A stretch of DNA of 64,000 nucleotides from NCBI RefSeq assembly GCF_023715505.1, contig NZ_JAMBOH010000004.1:248001-312000 (forward strand). The letters are read 5' to 3'. The notes beneath the pieces are model-generated. The model saw nothing but the letters and a program-made list of their open reading frames with translations. It did not search any database and was not told the DNA's origin. Made by a program: the position numbers and the translations under genes. Shown piece after piece: positions 27,583 through 37,384 of the stretch (the stretch's first letter is position 1; each line of letters begins with the position of its first letter). This DNA is from Neobacillus cucumis. Its GTDB lineage: Bacteria > Bacillota > Bacilli > Bacillales_B > DSM-18226.

Positions 27583-28056
27583 ATGACTAAAACTTTAGAA
27601 CGTCTGAGTCCAGCGCTCACTTCTTCTTTGCAGGGAGAAAAGATGATTTCGTTGATAACGGTGGATGCAGAAACAAAACTTCCGCAATTGAGTGTCGTTT
27701 CATGGGTAAATGCTAACCCGGAGGGCACACAAATAAAGGTGGCTCTTGGTCATAAAGCATCAAGTATTACTAATATTCAAAGCAATCCTACTGTGATTGT
27801 TGGAATGATAGGCGATGGAAGCTGCTATTCTGTACGCGGAAGAGCTACCGTATCCGAAATTTTCGAAAAGACGTTGAAGCTTTGTGTGGTTACAATTGAA
27901 ATTGAAGAAGTAGAGAATGTTATGTTTTATGGCGGCAAGGTAACGGTTGAACCCGAATATGTGAAAACCTATAATCCTGAACTCGCCAAGAAATTAGATT
28001 CAGAAGTTTACGAGCTTCTTAAGCAGAGGGAAATTTACAATAATGAAAAAAAGTGA
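27583..28056 (+). CDS. Split beta-barrel FMN-binding protein, putative flavin reductase partner
   Basis: This is a 157-residue protein resembling the pyridoxamine-5'-phosphate-oxidase-like/flavin reductase split barrel (residues about 20-120, with SLITVDAETKLPQLSVVSWV and VRGRATVSEIFEK). AAGGAGTGG lies before the ATG, 20 bp after the monooxygenase. By position it could supply reduced flavin to that enzyme, but the sequence looks closer to general FMN-binding proteins than to a classic HpaC reductase, so the role is uncertain. Confidence 0.6.
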   Translation: MTKTLERLSPALTSSLQGEKMISLITVDAETKLPQLSVVSWVNANPEGTQIKVALGHKASSITNIQSNPTVIVGMIGDGSCYSVRGRATVSEIFEKTLKLCVVTIEIEEVENVMFYGGKVTVEPEYVKTYNPELAKKLDSEVYELLKQREIYNNEKK

Positions 28057-28198
28057 TTTGCCCCCATAAAGTTGAAAAAAAATATTAAGCTGATTTCTCA
28101 ATGGTAAGAAGCCTGTACTGTACAGGGCTCTTTAATTTATTATGGATACCAGCACGTTGTGGAAAAATCAATTAGAGAAACAAATAGTTTAAAGAATG

Positions 28199-28238
28199 AA
28201 ACAGCAGACAGAATTTTGGTTCTGTCTGCTGTTTTTCT
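28199..28238 (+). terminator. Terminator of the aromatic operon
   Basis: AAACAGCAGACAGAA (28199-28213) pairs with TTCTGTCTGCTGTTT (28220-28234), a perfect 15-bp stem followed by T residues. The rest of 28057-28387 holds no convincing gene. Confidence 0.92.
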
Positions 28239-28387
28239 ATAAAATGAATATATTTTCTTGTTACAACAGTTTTCTTTTAAAAAGTTAGGCGTATCACAAG
28301 CTTGCAGAAAATATTATTCACATCAACATGGAATTTTTCCCAGTCTGCTTGCATCAAAAATTCGTAAAAGCAAGCTACCACTTTTAA

Positions 28388-28975
28388 TTAGACATTAACT
28401 ACTTCTTCTTTAGATAAGTTTCTAGCTATTTCGTCTTTTACAGTAATACCTGCTGCCACTAATTCTGCAATTTTTTCAGCAAATTGTGGCAGATATTCTT
28501 TATGTACAATTAAAAGCTCATCTAGAACACGCTTTGCCGTTTCACCACTAGGAATGAGTGGATTTATCGTAAATGCTTGCAACGCTAATCCGTAATCACC
28601 AGATACGGCTGCCTCTTCAACACATAGTTCCATATTCTTCATTACCTGCAGCCAGCCTCTTTCTGCCGCTGGAAGAGAACCAAAAGCAATTGGTCTTGCA
28701 CCTGCAGCGCCGATATAAGCGGATACTTCCACAACATCATCTGGGGCAAGGTCAGGAACCGCACCGTTATTTTTCGTTGAAACAACGATGTGTGTATTTT
28801 TATTCGCATAGATCGATGCAATGGTTTCACCTGCAGCATCTGAATAGAAGGTACCACCACGTTTAGCTAACTGTTCAGGTTTATGATTTAAGTTAGGGTC
28901 TTTGTATAATTCAAATAGATCTGCTTCTGTTTGTTTCACTTGTTGTGCTCTTGTTCCAACGTTCGCGACTGGGAA
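28388..28975 (-). pseudogene. Truncated GH4 glycosidase (LicH-type 6-phospho-beta-glucosidase), C-terminal part only
   Basis: The reading frame encodes about 195 residues that match the C-terminal half of GH4 NAD-dependent 6-phospho-glycosidases: QVKQTEADLFELYKDPNL, then KNNGAVPDLAPDDVVEVSA and the helical end. The N-terminal NAD-binding half (about 240 residues) and the catalytic Cys/His region are absent. The open frame runs on to 29023, but the residues before NVGTRAQQ do not look like the family. No ribosome binding site or alternative start restores a full enzyme. It is a deletion remnant. Confidence 0.82.
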
Positions 28976-28990
28976 ATTCCACGGTGTTGA

Positions 28991-29122
28991 CGCGATCCGA
29001 AGAGGAAAAAGAACGATTATCACGTAAAAGTTGATGCAGACAACTGTAAATTAAAGAGTTATGATGTAGATTCCAATTACTGCAGTAAAGAAGCATATCC
29101 TCAGCCCTGCCCATTTGAATAA
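28991..29122 (+). pseudogene. Possible 3' remnant of a plus-strand gene
   Basis: An open frame of 43 codons ends in TAA at 29122 and reads like a protein tail (NDYHVKVDADNCKLKSYDVD near its middle). It has no start codon or ribosome binding site and begins where the GH4 similarity on the other strand stops. A good plus-strand terminator lies 130 bp downstream (29251). This fits a deletion that joined two broken genes. The family is not recognised with certainty; a PepSY-like tail is possible. Confidence 0.3.
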
Positions 29123-29250
29123 TTTCTAATTTTCGATTGCTGGTTTTTCAAATCCTTAATTAGGAAGTAAGCTAATATCATTTCCATGCCGTTTGGGGTG
29201 ATGGCATATGTATAAGCGATAAACGGTCTGGAGCCGGATGAATTATTTTT

Positions 29251-29277
29251 GACCGCAATGTTAATTGCGGTCTTTTT
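29251..29277 (+). terminator. Orphan terminator
   Basis: GACCGCAAT (29251-29259) and ATTGCGGTC (29264-29272) form a perfect 9-bp stem with a GTTA loop and TTTTT. No intact plus-strand gene precedes it. The remaining sequence to 29451 shows nothing further. Confidence 0.82.
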
Positions 29278-29451
29278 ACATAAATGTAACATTAACTATT
29301 GGACACGACACAATATAGTTATAGTAGAAACTTGTCAAAATAGTGTGAGTAGGGGGACCACTTACATGCCCACCCCCTCATCAAACCATAGTTAAATAGG
29401 CTTTATAGAAACTTCAAAGTAGTGATTTAGGTGGTACTTTTGTTGTTAGAT

Positions 29452-30699
29452 TTATAAAAGAACAGGTTGTTTTTCTTCTACTTGTGTTAATAGACGCTTT
29501 TTTATCTCTTCAACATTTACCATTTTTTGTGCAACACCCGTTTCCATTGCAGTTTTAGCAACCGCAGCTGCTACATGGGCAGCTACCCGGCGGTCAAATG
29601 GATCAGGAATTACATAGTCGGGATAAAGTTCATCGTCTGAAATTAATCCAGCAATGGCATACACGGCAGCCAACTTCATTTCTTCATTGATTTCTTTTGC
29701 CTGTACATCTAAAGCGCCACGGAAAATCCCAGGGAATGCCAAAACGTTATTGACTTGATTCGGGAAATCAGAGCGCCCTGTTCCAACGACTAGTGCCCCG
29801 GCTTCTTTTGCATCCTCAGGCATGATTTCTGGTACGGGATTGGCCATGGCAAAAATGATCGGATCATGGTTCATGGAACGAACCATTTCTTTTGTCACGG
29901 AACCAGCCGCTGATACGCCAACAAATACATCCGCTCCTACAAGAGCATCCGCTAGTGTCCCTTGTTTTTGTTCTTTATTGGTGATGCGGGCCATTTCTTC
30001 TTTGAATGGATTCATTCCGACAGGACGTCCTTCATATATAATCCCATTTGTATCACATAAGATGACATCCTTTACCCCCATATTAAGTAATAGCTTCACA
30101 ATGGCCACACCTGCCGCCCCGGCACCGTTTGCTATGACGCGTATCTCTTCAATGTCTTTATCAACGAGTTTAAGAGCATTTATTAAGCCAGCAGCCGTCA
30201 CAATAGCTGTTCCGTGTTGGTCATCATGGAAAATGGGAATATCGCACATTTTTCGTAAGCGATCCTCAATTTCAAAGCATTGCGGTGCTGCGATGTCTTC
30301 CAAGTTTACTCCGCCAAAAGTGGGTTGTAAAAGTTTAACCACCTCGACAATTTTATCGGGGTCCATCGTATCAAGGCAAATGGGAAATGCATCTACATCA
30401 GCGAACGATTTGAATAACAATGCTTTCCCTTCCATAACCGGCATCGCAGCTTTCGGGCCAATATTTCCAAGGCCCAAAACAGCTGTTCCGTTCGAAACAA
30501 CGGCAACCAGATTTCCTTTCATCGTGTAATCAAATACTTTGCTTTCGTCTTGATGAATATCTAAGCAGGGCTCTGCAACACCGGGTGAATACGCAAGACT
30601 TAAATCGTTTGCATTACTTACTGCGACTTTTGAGTGAACGCCCAGCTTTCCTCGCTTTTCTTTATGCATCTTTAATGCTTCTTGACGTAAAGTTGACAT
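29452..30699 (-). CDS. Malic enzyme (YtsJ/MaeB type)
   Basis: This is a 415-residue cytoplasmic enzyme that decarboxylates malate to pyruvate with NAD(P)+. Family blocks are LAYSPGVAEPCL near residue 33, the dinucleotide-binding NGAGAAGVAIVKLL (about 190), HDDQHGTAIVTAAGL (about 160) and the substrate-binding region FAMANPVPEI. The length matches the short bacterial form (YtsJ about 410). It lies alone on the minus strand. Together with the DctP symporter and OdhAB nearby it belongs to C4-dicarboxylate/TCA metabolism. The cofactor preference cannot be read safely. Confidence 0.94.
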   Translation of the reverse strand: MSTLRQEALKMHKEKRGKLGVHSKVAVSNANDLSLAYSPGVAEPCLDIHQDESKVFDYTMKGNLVAVVSNGTAVLGLGNIGPKAAMPVMEGKALLFKSFADVDAFPICLDTMDPDKIVEVVKLLQPTFGGVNLEDIAAPQCFEIEDRLRKMCDIPIFHDDQHGTAIVTAAGLINALKLVDKDIEEIRVIANGAGAAGVAIVKLLLNMGVKDVILCDTNGIIYEGRPVGMNPFKEEMARITNKEQKQGTLADALVGADVFVGVSAAGSVTKEMVRSMNHDPIIFAMANPVPEIMPEDAKEAGALVVGTGRSDFPNQVNNVLAFPGIFRGALDVQAKEINEEMKLAAVYAIAGLISDDELYPDYVIPDPFDRRVAAHVAAAVAKTAMETGVAQKMVNVEEIKKRLLTQVEEKQPVLL

Positions 30700-30810
30700 G
30701 TATTGTTTCTCCCTTTGGTTTAAGTTTTATGTTTATAGGAAAAGAGAAGAGGGCTCATAAAGAGTTTTTAACTTTGTTTAACATGGAAAAGTTCTAAACA
30801 GCGACTAAAG

Positions 30811-30951
30811 CTAAATAAGATCATTAAGGAAAACTATTTGTGAAAGAATCTTGCAGCCCTCCAGGTTTTGGAAAGCCTCTTTTGCCTTTGTTTCTGTGTT
30901 AAATTCAAACATCGTTATATTTAAATTTGAATAGTGAGTGATGACCCACAT
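30811..30951 (-). CDS. Small conserved-looking protein, 46 residues
   Basis: This short ORF begins MWVITHYSNLNITMFEFNTE and ends ILSQIVFLNDLI. A clear ribosome binding site (TTGGAGGA) lies about 8 bp before the ATG. The amphipathic pattern (KAKEAFQNLEGCKILS) looks protein-coding rather than random, and similar short proteins occur in Bacillus genomes as far as I recall. No transmembrane segment. Function unknown. It fills most of the 327-bp gap between malic enzyme and thioesterase. Confidence 0.65.
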   Translation of the reverse strand: MWVITHYSNLNITMFEFNTETKAKEAFQNLEGCKILSQIVFLNDLI

Positions 30952-31026
30952 TAAAAATTCCTCCAATTAAAAGGGAACTTTCCTCATTCTTAACCGCATT
31001 TATATCCTTCATGAGGTGTGTCGATC

Positions 31027-31533
31027 CTAGGGCTGATCCAATGTTAAAAACGCAGCTAACTCTTTACTTTTTTGTTTTCTTTCTTTACGCGCTCTTGCCC
31101 GTTCGGGGGCGGTTTCATGTAATTTTTTCTCTTCTTCTGTTTCTGGGATGACTTCCGGAACCCATGTTGGGCGCTTATGTTCATCAAGGGCAACAAATGT
31201 TAAGAGGGCAGTCGCTGCGATTTTACGCTTACCGCTTTTTAAGTCTTCCGCGATAATTTTCACAAATACTTCCATTGATGATGTGCCTTTCCATGTCACA
31301 TAAGATTCAAAACAGACGGAATCGGTAGGGCGTACTGGATGTAAAAAATCGACTGAATCCGTTGAAGCAGTTACACATTCGCTTCGACTATGGCGCGCTG
31401 CGGAAATAGAGGCGACTTGGTCTATATCACTCATTAACCGGCCGCCAAATAATGTATTATGATTATTCACATCGTTTGGGAATACACGACTTGTTCGTAT
31501 CACTCTTGATTCTTTACAATATTTAGCTTCCAT
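31027..31533 (-). CDS. Acyl-CoA thioesterase, hotdog fold (YkhA-like)
   Basis: This is a 168-residue cytoplasmic hotdog-fold thioesterase that hydrolyses acyl-CoA esters. It shows the BFIT/YkhA-type opening VFPNDVNNHNTLFGGRLMSDID with the usual Asn and Asp/Gly residues, then DSVDFLHPVRPTDSV. The start at 31533 (MEAKYCKE) follows AGGGAG; an in-frame start 24 bp earlier has no site. The lysine/arginine-rich tail is common in this family. It is probably housekeeping and not tied to the island. Confidence 0.9.
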   Translation of the reverse strand: MEAKYCKESRVIRTSRVFPNDVNNHNTLFGGRLMSDIDQVASISAARHSRSECVTASTDSVDFLHPVRPTDSVCFESYVTWKGTSSMEVFVKIIAEDLKSGKRKIAATALLTFVALDEHKRPTWVPEVIPETEEEKKLHETAPERARARKERKQKSKELAAFLTLDQP

Positions 31534-31603
31534 TGATGATCTCCCTAAACATATCAAACTATTGACGTTTTATTTTTAAAAATTAGGTTGTATTAATCTT
31601 GAA

Positions 31604-31737
31604 TGTTGATTTCCGCTCCAGGCGGCTTCGCTTTCCGCGGGCGTGCCGGGGAGCCTCCTCGGCGCACTTGCGCCTGCGGGGTCTCCCCTGCCCCGTACTC
31701 CCGCAGGAGTCTTCGCCGCCTTCCACTCCAATCAACG
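31604..31737. repeat. GC-rich dispersed palindromic repeat, copy 2 (inverted)
   Basis: This element is the reverse-complement relative of the 4981-5110 repeat. It starts TGTTGATTTCCGCTCCAGG and ends CCACTCCAATCAAC, sharing the GCTTTCCGCGGG, GGGGAGCCTCCTCGGCGC-like and GTACTCCCGCAGGAGT blocks. It lies between the thioesterase start and the odhB end. Confidence 0.88.
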
Positions 31738-31797
31738 TGTTTAAAAATCACCAATAACCTTTAACAGAGCCTTAAATTAAAAACCACTGTTTAAATT

Positions 31798-33039
31798 TTA
31801 GCTTTCTAATAATAAGGTTTCTGGATCTTCCAACAATTCTTTTACCATAGCCAGGAAGCTAACGGCTTCTTTCCCATCCACAATTCGATGATCGTAAGAC
31901 AGTGCGATATACATCATCGGACGGTTTGCCATTCGTTCACTATCAATTGCTACTGGCCTTGTTTGGATCTTATGCATACCGAGAATGCCTACTTGCGGAC
32001 TATTCAAAATCGGTGTTGACATTAGGGATCCAAAAACTCCACCATTTGTAATCGTAAAGGTTCCACCTTGCAAATCATTCAAAGTGAGGGCGTTATCACG
32101 AGCCTTTTTACCAAGATTACCGATTTCTTGTTCGATTTCCGCAAAATTTTTCTGGTTCGCATTGCGTACAACTGGAACGACCAAACCTTCTGGCGCTGCC
32201 ACCGCAATTCCGATATCGTAAAACTTCTTGATCAGAAATTCATCTCCTTGAATTTCTGCATTTAAAAGAGGGAATTGCTTTAAGGCTGAAACCACCGCTT
32301 TTGTAAAAAATGACATAAATCCAAGACGAACACCATGTTTATCGAAAAAGGCATCTTTCCGCTTATTGCGTAAATCCATAATGGCAGACATGTCAACTTC
32401 GTTAAATGTGGTCAACATCGCCGCTGTTTGTTGGACCTCTACGAGGCGTCTAGCGATGGTTTGACGTCTGCGTGACATTTTTACACGTTCTACAGGTTTA
32501 TCAAACTCAACATCTTTTTGTTGTTCCATTCGTTTTGGACTTGCCTTTTCCAATTTTGGTTCTTCTGTTACCGGAGGTGCAGGTGAATAGGCTTTGACAT
32601 CGTTTGACCTAATTCTGCCTAATGGGTCACTGCTGTTTACCTGGTTTAAATCGATTCCCAGTTCTCTTGCCCATTTTCTTGCAGCTGGAGAAGCAATCGG
32701 TCGGTTGGCTTTCGGATATTCTTGCTCTGACCGGATGCTTTGTTGATTTAAAGTTTCTTCTACCGATTTTTCCGGAGCTGTTGTGGTGACAACGGTTTCC
32801 TCAGCTGTGCCATCCTCAATAATTGCAATTACATCGCCTACTTCTACCGTATCGCCTGTTTCTTTTAATACCTTCGTAACTACACCTGAATATTCAGCAT
32901 TTAATTCTATATTGACTTTATCTGTTTCCAGTTCTACGACACTATCTCCTTTGGATACTTTGTCACCAATATTAATGAGCCATTGTGAGATCGTTCCTTC
33001 TGAAATGGATTCTGCTAACTCCGGTACCTTAATTTCCAT
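31798..33039 (-). CDS. odhB: 2-oxoglutarate dehydrogenase E2, dihydrolipoyl succinyltransferase
   Basis: This is a 413-residue E2 subunit of the TCA-cycle 2-oxoglutarate dehydrogenase complex. It has an N-terminal lipoyl domain with the lipoyl Lys in [11 protein letters not shown] (about residue 43), a proline-rich linker, a peripheral subunit-binding domain ([18 protein letters not shown]) and the catalytic acyltransferase domain ending with the HxxxDG motif HRIVDGKEA. It follows odhA on the minus strand by 65 bp, forming an odhAB operon. ATG 33039 is taken over an adjacent in-frame TTG at 33042. Confidence 0.96.
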   Translation of the reverse strand: MEIKVPELAESISEGTISQWLINIGDKVSKGDSVVELETDKVNIELNAEYSGVVTKVLKETGDTVEVGDVIAIIEDGTAEETVVTTTAPEKSVEETLNQQSIRSEQEYPKANRPIASPAARKWARELGIDLNQVNSSDPLGRIRSNDVKAYSPAPPVTEEPKLEKASPKRMEQQKDVEFDKPVERVKMSRRRQTIARRLVEVQQTAAMLTTFNEVDMSAIMDLRNKRKDAFFDKHGVRLGFMSFFTKAVVSALKQFPLLNAEIQGDEFLIKKFYDIGIAVAAPEGLVVPVVRNANQKNFAEIEQEIGNLGKKARDNALTLNDLQGGTFTITNGGVFGSLMSTPILNSPQVGILGMHKIQTRPVAIDSERMANRPMMYIALSYDHRIVDGKEAVSFLAMVKELLEDPETLLLES

Positions 33040-33104
33040 CAAGTTTCATCTCTCCTAAGTATATTAAGTAATATTTTTATCTGGGTATTTGCTGTTGATC
33101 ATGG

Positions 33105-35999
33105 TTAGCTTCTAACTAACTCTCTTTCTTGTTTCTGTGTATCTGTTAAAATATTAAAATTCAAAGCCTGTTGGACAATATGTTCTTGTTCCTTTTTATG
33201 AACGATTGAATCGCCTACTGCCGTGCTTGAACGCGCCTGTCGTCCAATGTAACCGACTGTCAGTTTGCCGGAAGCAAGTTCAAAGAGGGTAGGGGCGATA
33301 TAATGCCATGCTCCCATATTCTTTGGTTCTTCCTGTACCCAAACGATTTCCTTCAGGTTCGGATAGCGCTTTAAAATTTCTAGTACTTTCTCCTTCGGGA
33401 ATGGATACAATTGTTCGATACGAATGATGTGTATTTCGTCTAATGTTTGAATTTCTTTACTTGAGTCAATTTCTGCAGCCAGATCGATGGCCATCTTACC
33501 AGTCGTTAACACTAGCCGCTTTACTTTTTCTCTCTCTTTTCCGAGCTGAGGTTGTTCTACAACCGTTTGGAAACTGCCATCGCTTAGAGCAGTGCCAGGA
33601 GAAGAGACCAGCGGGTGACGAAGCAGACTTTTTGGTGTCATAATGACCAATGGTCGAACAAATTCTGTTCCTAAGATGGATGCTTGCCGGCGTAAAATAT
33701 GAAAGTATTGGGCAGCACTTGTCAAGTTTGCAACCGTCCAGTTGTTTTCTGCCGCCAACTGTAAAAAGCGTTCAAGACGGGCACTGGAGTGCTCTGGACC
33801 CTGGCCTTCAAAACCATGAGGCAAAAGAAGAGTAAGCCCTGACTTTTGTCCCCATTTTGCTCTAGCGGATGAAACAAATTGATCAAACAGAGGTTGTGCT
33901 GTGTTAGCAAAGTCACCGTATTGTGCTTCCCATATTACAAGTGTTTCAGGAGCAAAGACGTTATAGCCATATTCAAAACCTACAACAGCCGCTTCAGATA
34001 GTGGACTATTATGAACCGCAAACGAAGCGCGTGCTTGCTTAAGATGATGCAAGGGTGAATAGGTTTCGTTGGTTTCTGCGTCGTGCAGCACAATGTGTCG
34101 CTGAGCGAACGTTCCACGCTCTGAATCCTGTCCCGTTAGCCGGATCGGTGTTCCTTCTTTTAACAATGTCGCGAATGCCAGCACTTCCGCTACCGCCCAT
34201 TCTACTTTCCCATTTTCCTCGAGTGCTATTTCACGGCGCTCCAGAATCCGCTTTAATTTTGGATAAACGTGAAAGCTTTCCGGCCATTTCAGCAATTCAT
34301 GATTTAATTCACGAAGGGTGTTAAGCTGTACACTTGTTTTTAATTTCGGAATTCCTTTCGTGATCACCTCAGGAACCTCTACAACTGCAGATGGCACATA
34401 AGGTTTCCTCTCCAACACTTGGTCATATTCGGCTTGGAGCCTTTCTTGGACGCTGCGATTGATTTGTTCGACCTCTTGATCATTCAAAATACCTTTATTT
34501 CTCAACTGTTCGGAATATAAGGCTCTTACCGTTAAATGGCCCGAAACTTTTTTGTATACCTGGGGCTGGGTGACCGCAGGGTCGTCCATTTCATTGTGGC
34601 CGAATCGGCGGTATCCCACTAAATCAATCAAAAAATCCTTTTGGAAGCGAGCACGGTATTGATAGGCAAGACGAACAGCTTCCAGACAAGCTTCTGGATC
34701 ATCCGCATTTACATGCACAATGGGGATTTCAAACCCTTTTGCCAAGTCACTCGCATATCTCGTAAAACGAGAATCCCGGCTATCTGTCGTAAATCCGATC
34801 ATGTTGTTCGTAATGATATGAATGGTACCACCTGTTCGATATCCATTTAATCCACCTAAATTTAAAGTCTCCGCTACAATTCCCTGGCCTGGAAATGCAG
34901 CATCTCCATGTACCAGTATTGGAAATGCTTTCTTAACATCCTGTTCAGGATATCCTGCTTTTTGACGTTCTTCCTGGGCTGCTCTTGTAAACCCTTCGAT
35001 CACGGGATCGACAAATTCAAGATGACTCGGATTATTCGCTAAGGTAATACGTGTACGAAGGGGACTTGCACCTTCGACGAACCGATTGTAGCCTAAATGG
35101 TATTTCACATCTCCTGTCCAACCCTCACTAATATCTACTAAATCTGCCGACGGTCCTTGTTGTTTGGCGGAAGAGTGCTGAAACTCAGAGAAAATCCTGC
35201 TGTATGGTTTGTTTAATACATGCGCTAAGACACTTAAGCGGCCGCGATGAGCCATTCCAATCAAGACATTTTGTACTTGATCCCCGACACCTTCGTGAAT
35301 CGCTTCATTTAGCATAGGTACGAGCATGTCTACACCTTCAATAGAAAATCTCTTTTGACCGACAAAGGTTTTATGTGAAAATTGTTCAAATCCTTCCACC
35401 TCTGTCAAACTCTTTAATAGGTTTGTTTGTTCTTCTTTCGATAAGGAGCGATGCATGCTCCCTGTTTCCACGATCTGGGTTAACCATGCTTTTTCGTCCA
35501 TATTATCAACATGGTTAAATTCAAAGGCTAGTGAAGAAGTATAAAGATTCTTTAAATGGTTTATAGCATCCAATGCGGTTTGAATGCCATCAGGTGTCTC
35601 CCTCCAAACGAGTTTAGCTGGAATCGCTTTCAAGTCGTAGTCACTTATCCCATATTTTTCAGGACAGAACAAATCATGATGCTTTTCATTCATATCTAAC
35701 GGATTTATATTTGCCGCTAGATGTCCATGTGAGCGAATGTCTTCCAGCAGTTTTACAACTTTCATCACTTTCTCTATATCTACTGAATTACCTGAAATAA
35801 CAGATCCATGTTCGGCGTTTTCTTTCAATTGACTTGTCTCAAAAGACAAGGGTGATCCCCATGTATTAAATAACTCTATTAATTTTGGCTCGACAGTATC
35901 TATACCGTTCATATAGCGCTCATATTGTTCGATTACATAGCCAAGGTTTGGACCATTCAATTTCCTCCATGGATTTCGTTGATTTTCCTGTTCTCCCAT
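33105..35999 (-). CDS. odhA: 2-oxoglutarate dehydrogenase E1
   Basis: This is the 964-residue thiamine-diphosphate-dependent E1 subunit. Blocks seen include the family [18 protein letters not shown] (ThDP region), [18 protein letters not shown] and [18 protein letters not shown]. Length fits B. subtilis OdhA (about 940). It heads the odhAB operon; a divergent LysR gene starts 167 bp away. TCA-cycle genes next to catabolic modules may be the chromosomal backbone into which the modules were placed. Confidence 0.97.
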   Translation of the reverse strand: MGEQENQRNPWRKLNGPNLGYVIEQYERYMNGIDTVEPKLIELFNTWGSPLSFETSQLKENAEHGSVISGNSVDIEKVMKVVKLLEDIRSHGHLAANINPLDMNEKHHDLFCPEKYGISDYDLKAIPAKLVWRETPDGIQTALDAINHLKNLYTSSLAFEFNHVDNMDEKAWLTQIVETGSMHRSLSKEEQTNLLKSLTEVEGFEQFSHKTFVGQKRFSIEGVDMLVPMLNEAIHEGVGDQVQNVLIGMAHRGRLSVLAHVLNKPYSRIFSEFQHSSAKQQGPSADLVDISEGWTGDVKYHLGYNRFVEGASPLRTRITLANNPSHLEFVDPVIEGFTRAAQEERQKAGYPEQDVKKAFPILVHGDAAFPGQGIVAETLNLGGLNGYRTGGTIHIITNNMIGFTTDSRDSRFTRYASDLAKGFEIPIVHVNADDPEACLEAVRLAYQYRARFQKDFLIDLVGYRRFGHNEMDDPAVTQPQVYKKVSGHLTVRALYSEQLRNKGILNDQEVEQINRSVQERLQAEYDQVLERKPYVPSAVVEVPEVITKGIPKLKTSVQLNTLRELNHELLKWPESFHVYPKLKRILERREIALEENGKVEWAVAEVLAFATLLKEGTPIRLTGQDSERGTFAQRHIVLHDAETNETYSPLHHLKQARASFAVHNSPLSEAAVVGFEYGYNVFAPETLVIWEAQYGDFANTAQPLFDQFVSSARAKWGQKSGLTLLLPHGFEGQGPEHSSARLERFLQLAAENNWTVANLTSAAQYFHILRRQASILGTEFVRPLVIMTPKSLLRHPLVSSPGTALSDGSFQTVVEQPQLGKEREKVKRLVLTTGKMAIDLAAEIDSSKEIQTLDEIHIIRIEQLYPFPKEKVLEILKRYPNLKEIVWVQEEPKNMGAWHYIAPTLFELASGKLTVGYIGRQARSSTAVGDSIVHKKEQEHIVQQALNFNILTDTQKQERELVRS

Positions 36000-36165
36000 T
36001 CTGGAATACCCCCATGTTTGAGTTTTCGTATAATAATATTTGGATAGGTTATAGAAGTAATTAACATTGATTAAGGATAAGGATAATGCAATAATGAAAA
36101 TAAATAAAATTGAAAAAAATTATTTTTACTGATAAAAAATCTTTATATCATTACAGGGTGGGACA

Positions 36166-37065
36166 ATGGATTACCGTGACTGGGAAATACTGAAAGTACT
36201 TTATAATCAAAAAAATCTTACAAAAACAGCTCGATTATTATTTCTTACTCAACCTGCTTTAACGAGTAGATTAAAGCATATGCAGGAGGAGCTGGGAGTT
36301 ACAATCGTAACCCGTGAAAGCCGTGGAGTGCATTTTACCCCACAAGGGGAATATCTTGTTCAATGTGCTGAGGAGGCCCTTGCTCATTATGAGAAGATAA
36401 AAGAAAATGTCCAAAATATGAGTAATAACGAAAGTGATAAAGTGGTAGGTACGTTGAAATTGGGGGTATCTAATTTTTTTGCGAATTATGAACTTCCTTA
36501 TATTTTGAAACTGTTTAAAAGCCAATTTCCCCATGTGGAATTCAAAGTGATTACGGGGTGGAGCAGAGACGTAACTCAACTTATACACAATAAAGATGTT
36601 CATATTGGTTTTGTTCGGGGAGACTATGGGTGCAGGGGATTATCGACACATCAATTATTTGAGGAAACCATTTGCATTGCTTCAAAAGATGAGATTGAAA
36701 TTAGGGATCTTCCTCGTCTTCCTAGAATTGAATATAGAGGGGATTACTTATTAAAATCAACCATTGATCATTGGTGGGCTGAAAATTATGCGCAAGCACC
36801 CTTTATCAGTATAGAAGTCGACCAAGTTGATACGTGTAAGGAAATGGTTATAAATGGTTTAGGATATGGTATCCTTTCCAGTAGGATACTTAATGGTATA
36901 GAGGACTTATCCAAAGTCCTTATAACCGATCTAGAAGGAAATCCTATATTGCGAAGAACGTGGATGTATTATCATAAGGAATCCCTTGAATGGAATGTCG
37001 TTAAGGCATTCGTCCATTTTATAGAAAATTTTGATTGGAAATATAGTAGTCCAAAGATAAAATAA
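36166..37065 (+). CDS. LysR-type transcriptional regulator divergent from odhA
   Basis: This is a 299-residue LysR-family regulator. The N-terminal helix-turn-helix reads DWEILKVLYNQKNLTKTARLL and TQPALTSRLKHMQEELGV, followed by an effector domain with VGTLKLGVS. CAGGGTGGGA precedes the ATG. It differs clearly from the two quercetinase-linked LysR proteins and resembles YwbI/CcpC-type members. Its target may be odhAB or an unlinked operon; the sequence does not decide. Confidence 0.88.
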   Translation: MDYRDWEILKVLYNQKNLTKTARLLFLTQPALTSRLKHMQEELGVTIVTRESRGVHFTPQGEYLVQCAEEALAHYEKIKENVQNMSNNESDKVVGTLKLGVSNFFANYELPYILKLFKSQFPHVEFKVITGWSRDVTQLIHNKDVHIGFVRGDYGCRGLSTHQLFEETICIASKDEIEIRDLPRLPRIEYRGDYLLKSTIDHWWAENYAQAPFISIEVDQVDTCKEMVINGLGYGILSSRILNGIEDLSKVLITDLEGNPILRRTWMYYHKESLEWNVVKAFVHFIENFDWKYSSPKIK

Positions 37066-37174
37066 AGATGTATAACTCTAGTAGAATAGTTTCTGACCAA
37101 AAATGAGAATTCAGTAACTTTTGAAATTTTGCAGCTGTTTGCTACTTATCAACTATATCTGTTGTGCATAAATA

Positions 37175-37220
37175 GGACATCCTGTTCATGCTTTGAGGAT
37201 GTCCTTTGCCCAACTTTTTT
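37175..37220 (+). terminator. Possible terminator after the LysR gene
   Basis: GGACATCCT (37175-37183) pairs with AGGATGTCC (37196-37204), followed by TTTGCCCAACTTTTTT. The T run is interrupted, so it is a weaker candidate. Confidence 0.5.
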
Positions 37221-37352
37221 AATGCAGTAATTTAGACTTAGATAAACGATCAAATTTTAATGGATGGATTAACTTTTCCAGTTAACATCAACCCCGTTAT
37301 TTTAATAAGATGTTTCAATAGTAGCCTTTGACATTACAAAGGAGAATGAAGT

Positions 37353-37384
37353 AAATCCACGCTCTTTATGGCGTGGATTTTTTA
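37353..37384. terminator. TCCACGC-type terminator overlapping the end of the second LysR gene
   Basis: AAATCCACGC (37353-37362) pairs perfectly with GCGTGGATTT (37371-37380), with TTT after it on the plus strand. The minus-strand LysR stop codon (37366-37368) lies in the loop, so the last residues of that protein are encoded by the stem. Related hairpins lie at 40690 and 42703. Confidence 0.8.

Noticed and set aside
29822..30529. 235-codon plus-strand ORF
   Set aside because: It lies antisense inside the clearly conserved malic enzyme gene, has serine/proline-rich low-complexity content and no ribosome binding site.
4981..31737. Composite transposon bounded by the two inverted GC-rich repeats
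   Set aside because: There is no transposase between or near them and no target-site duplication at either copy; the intervening genes include housekeeping functions.
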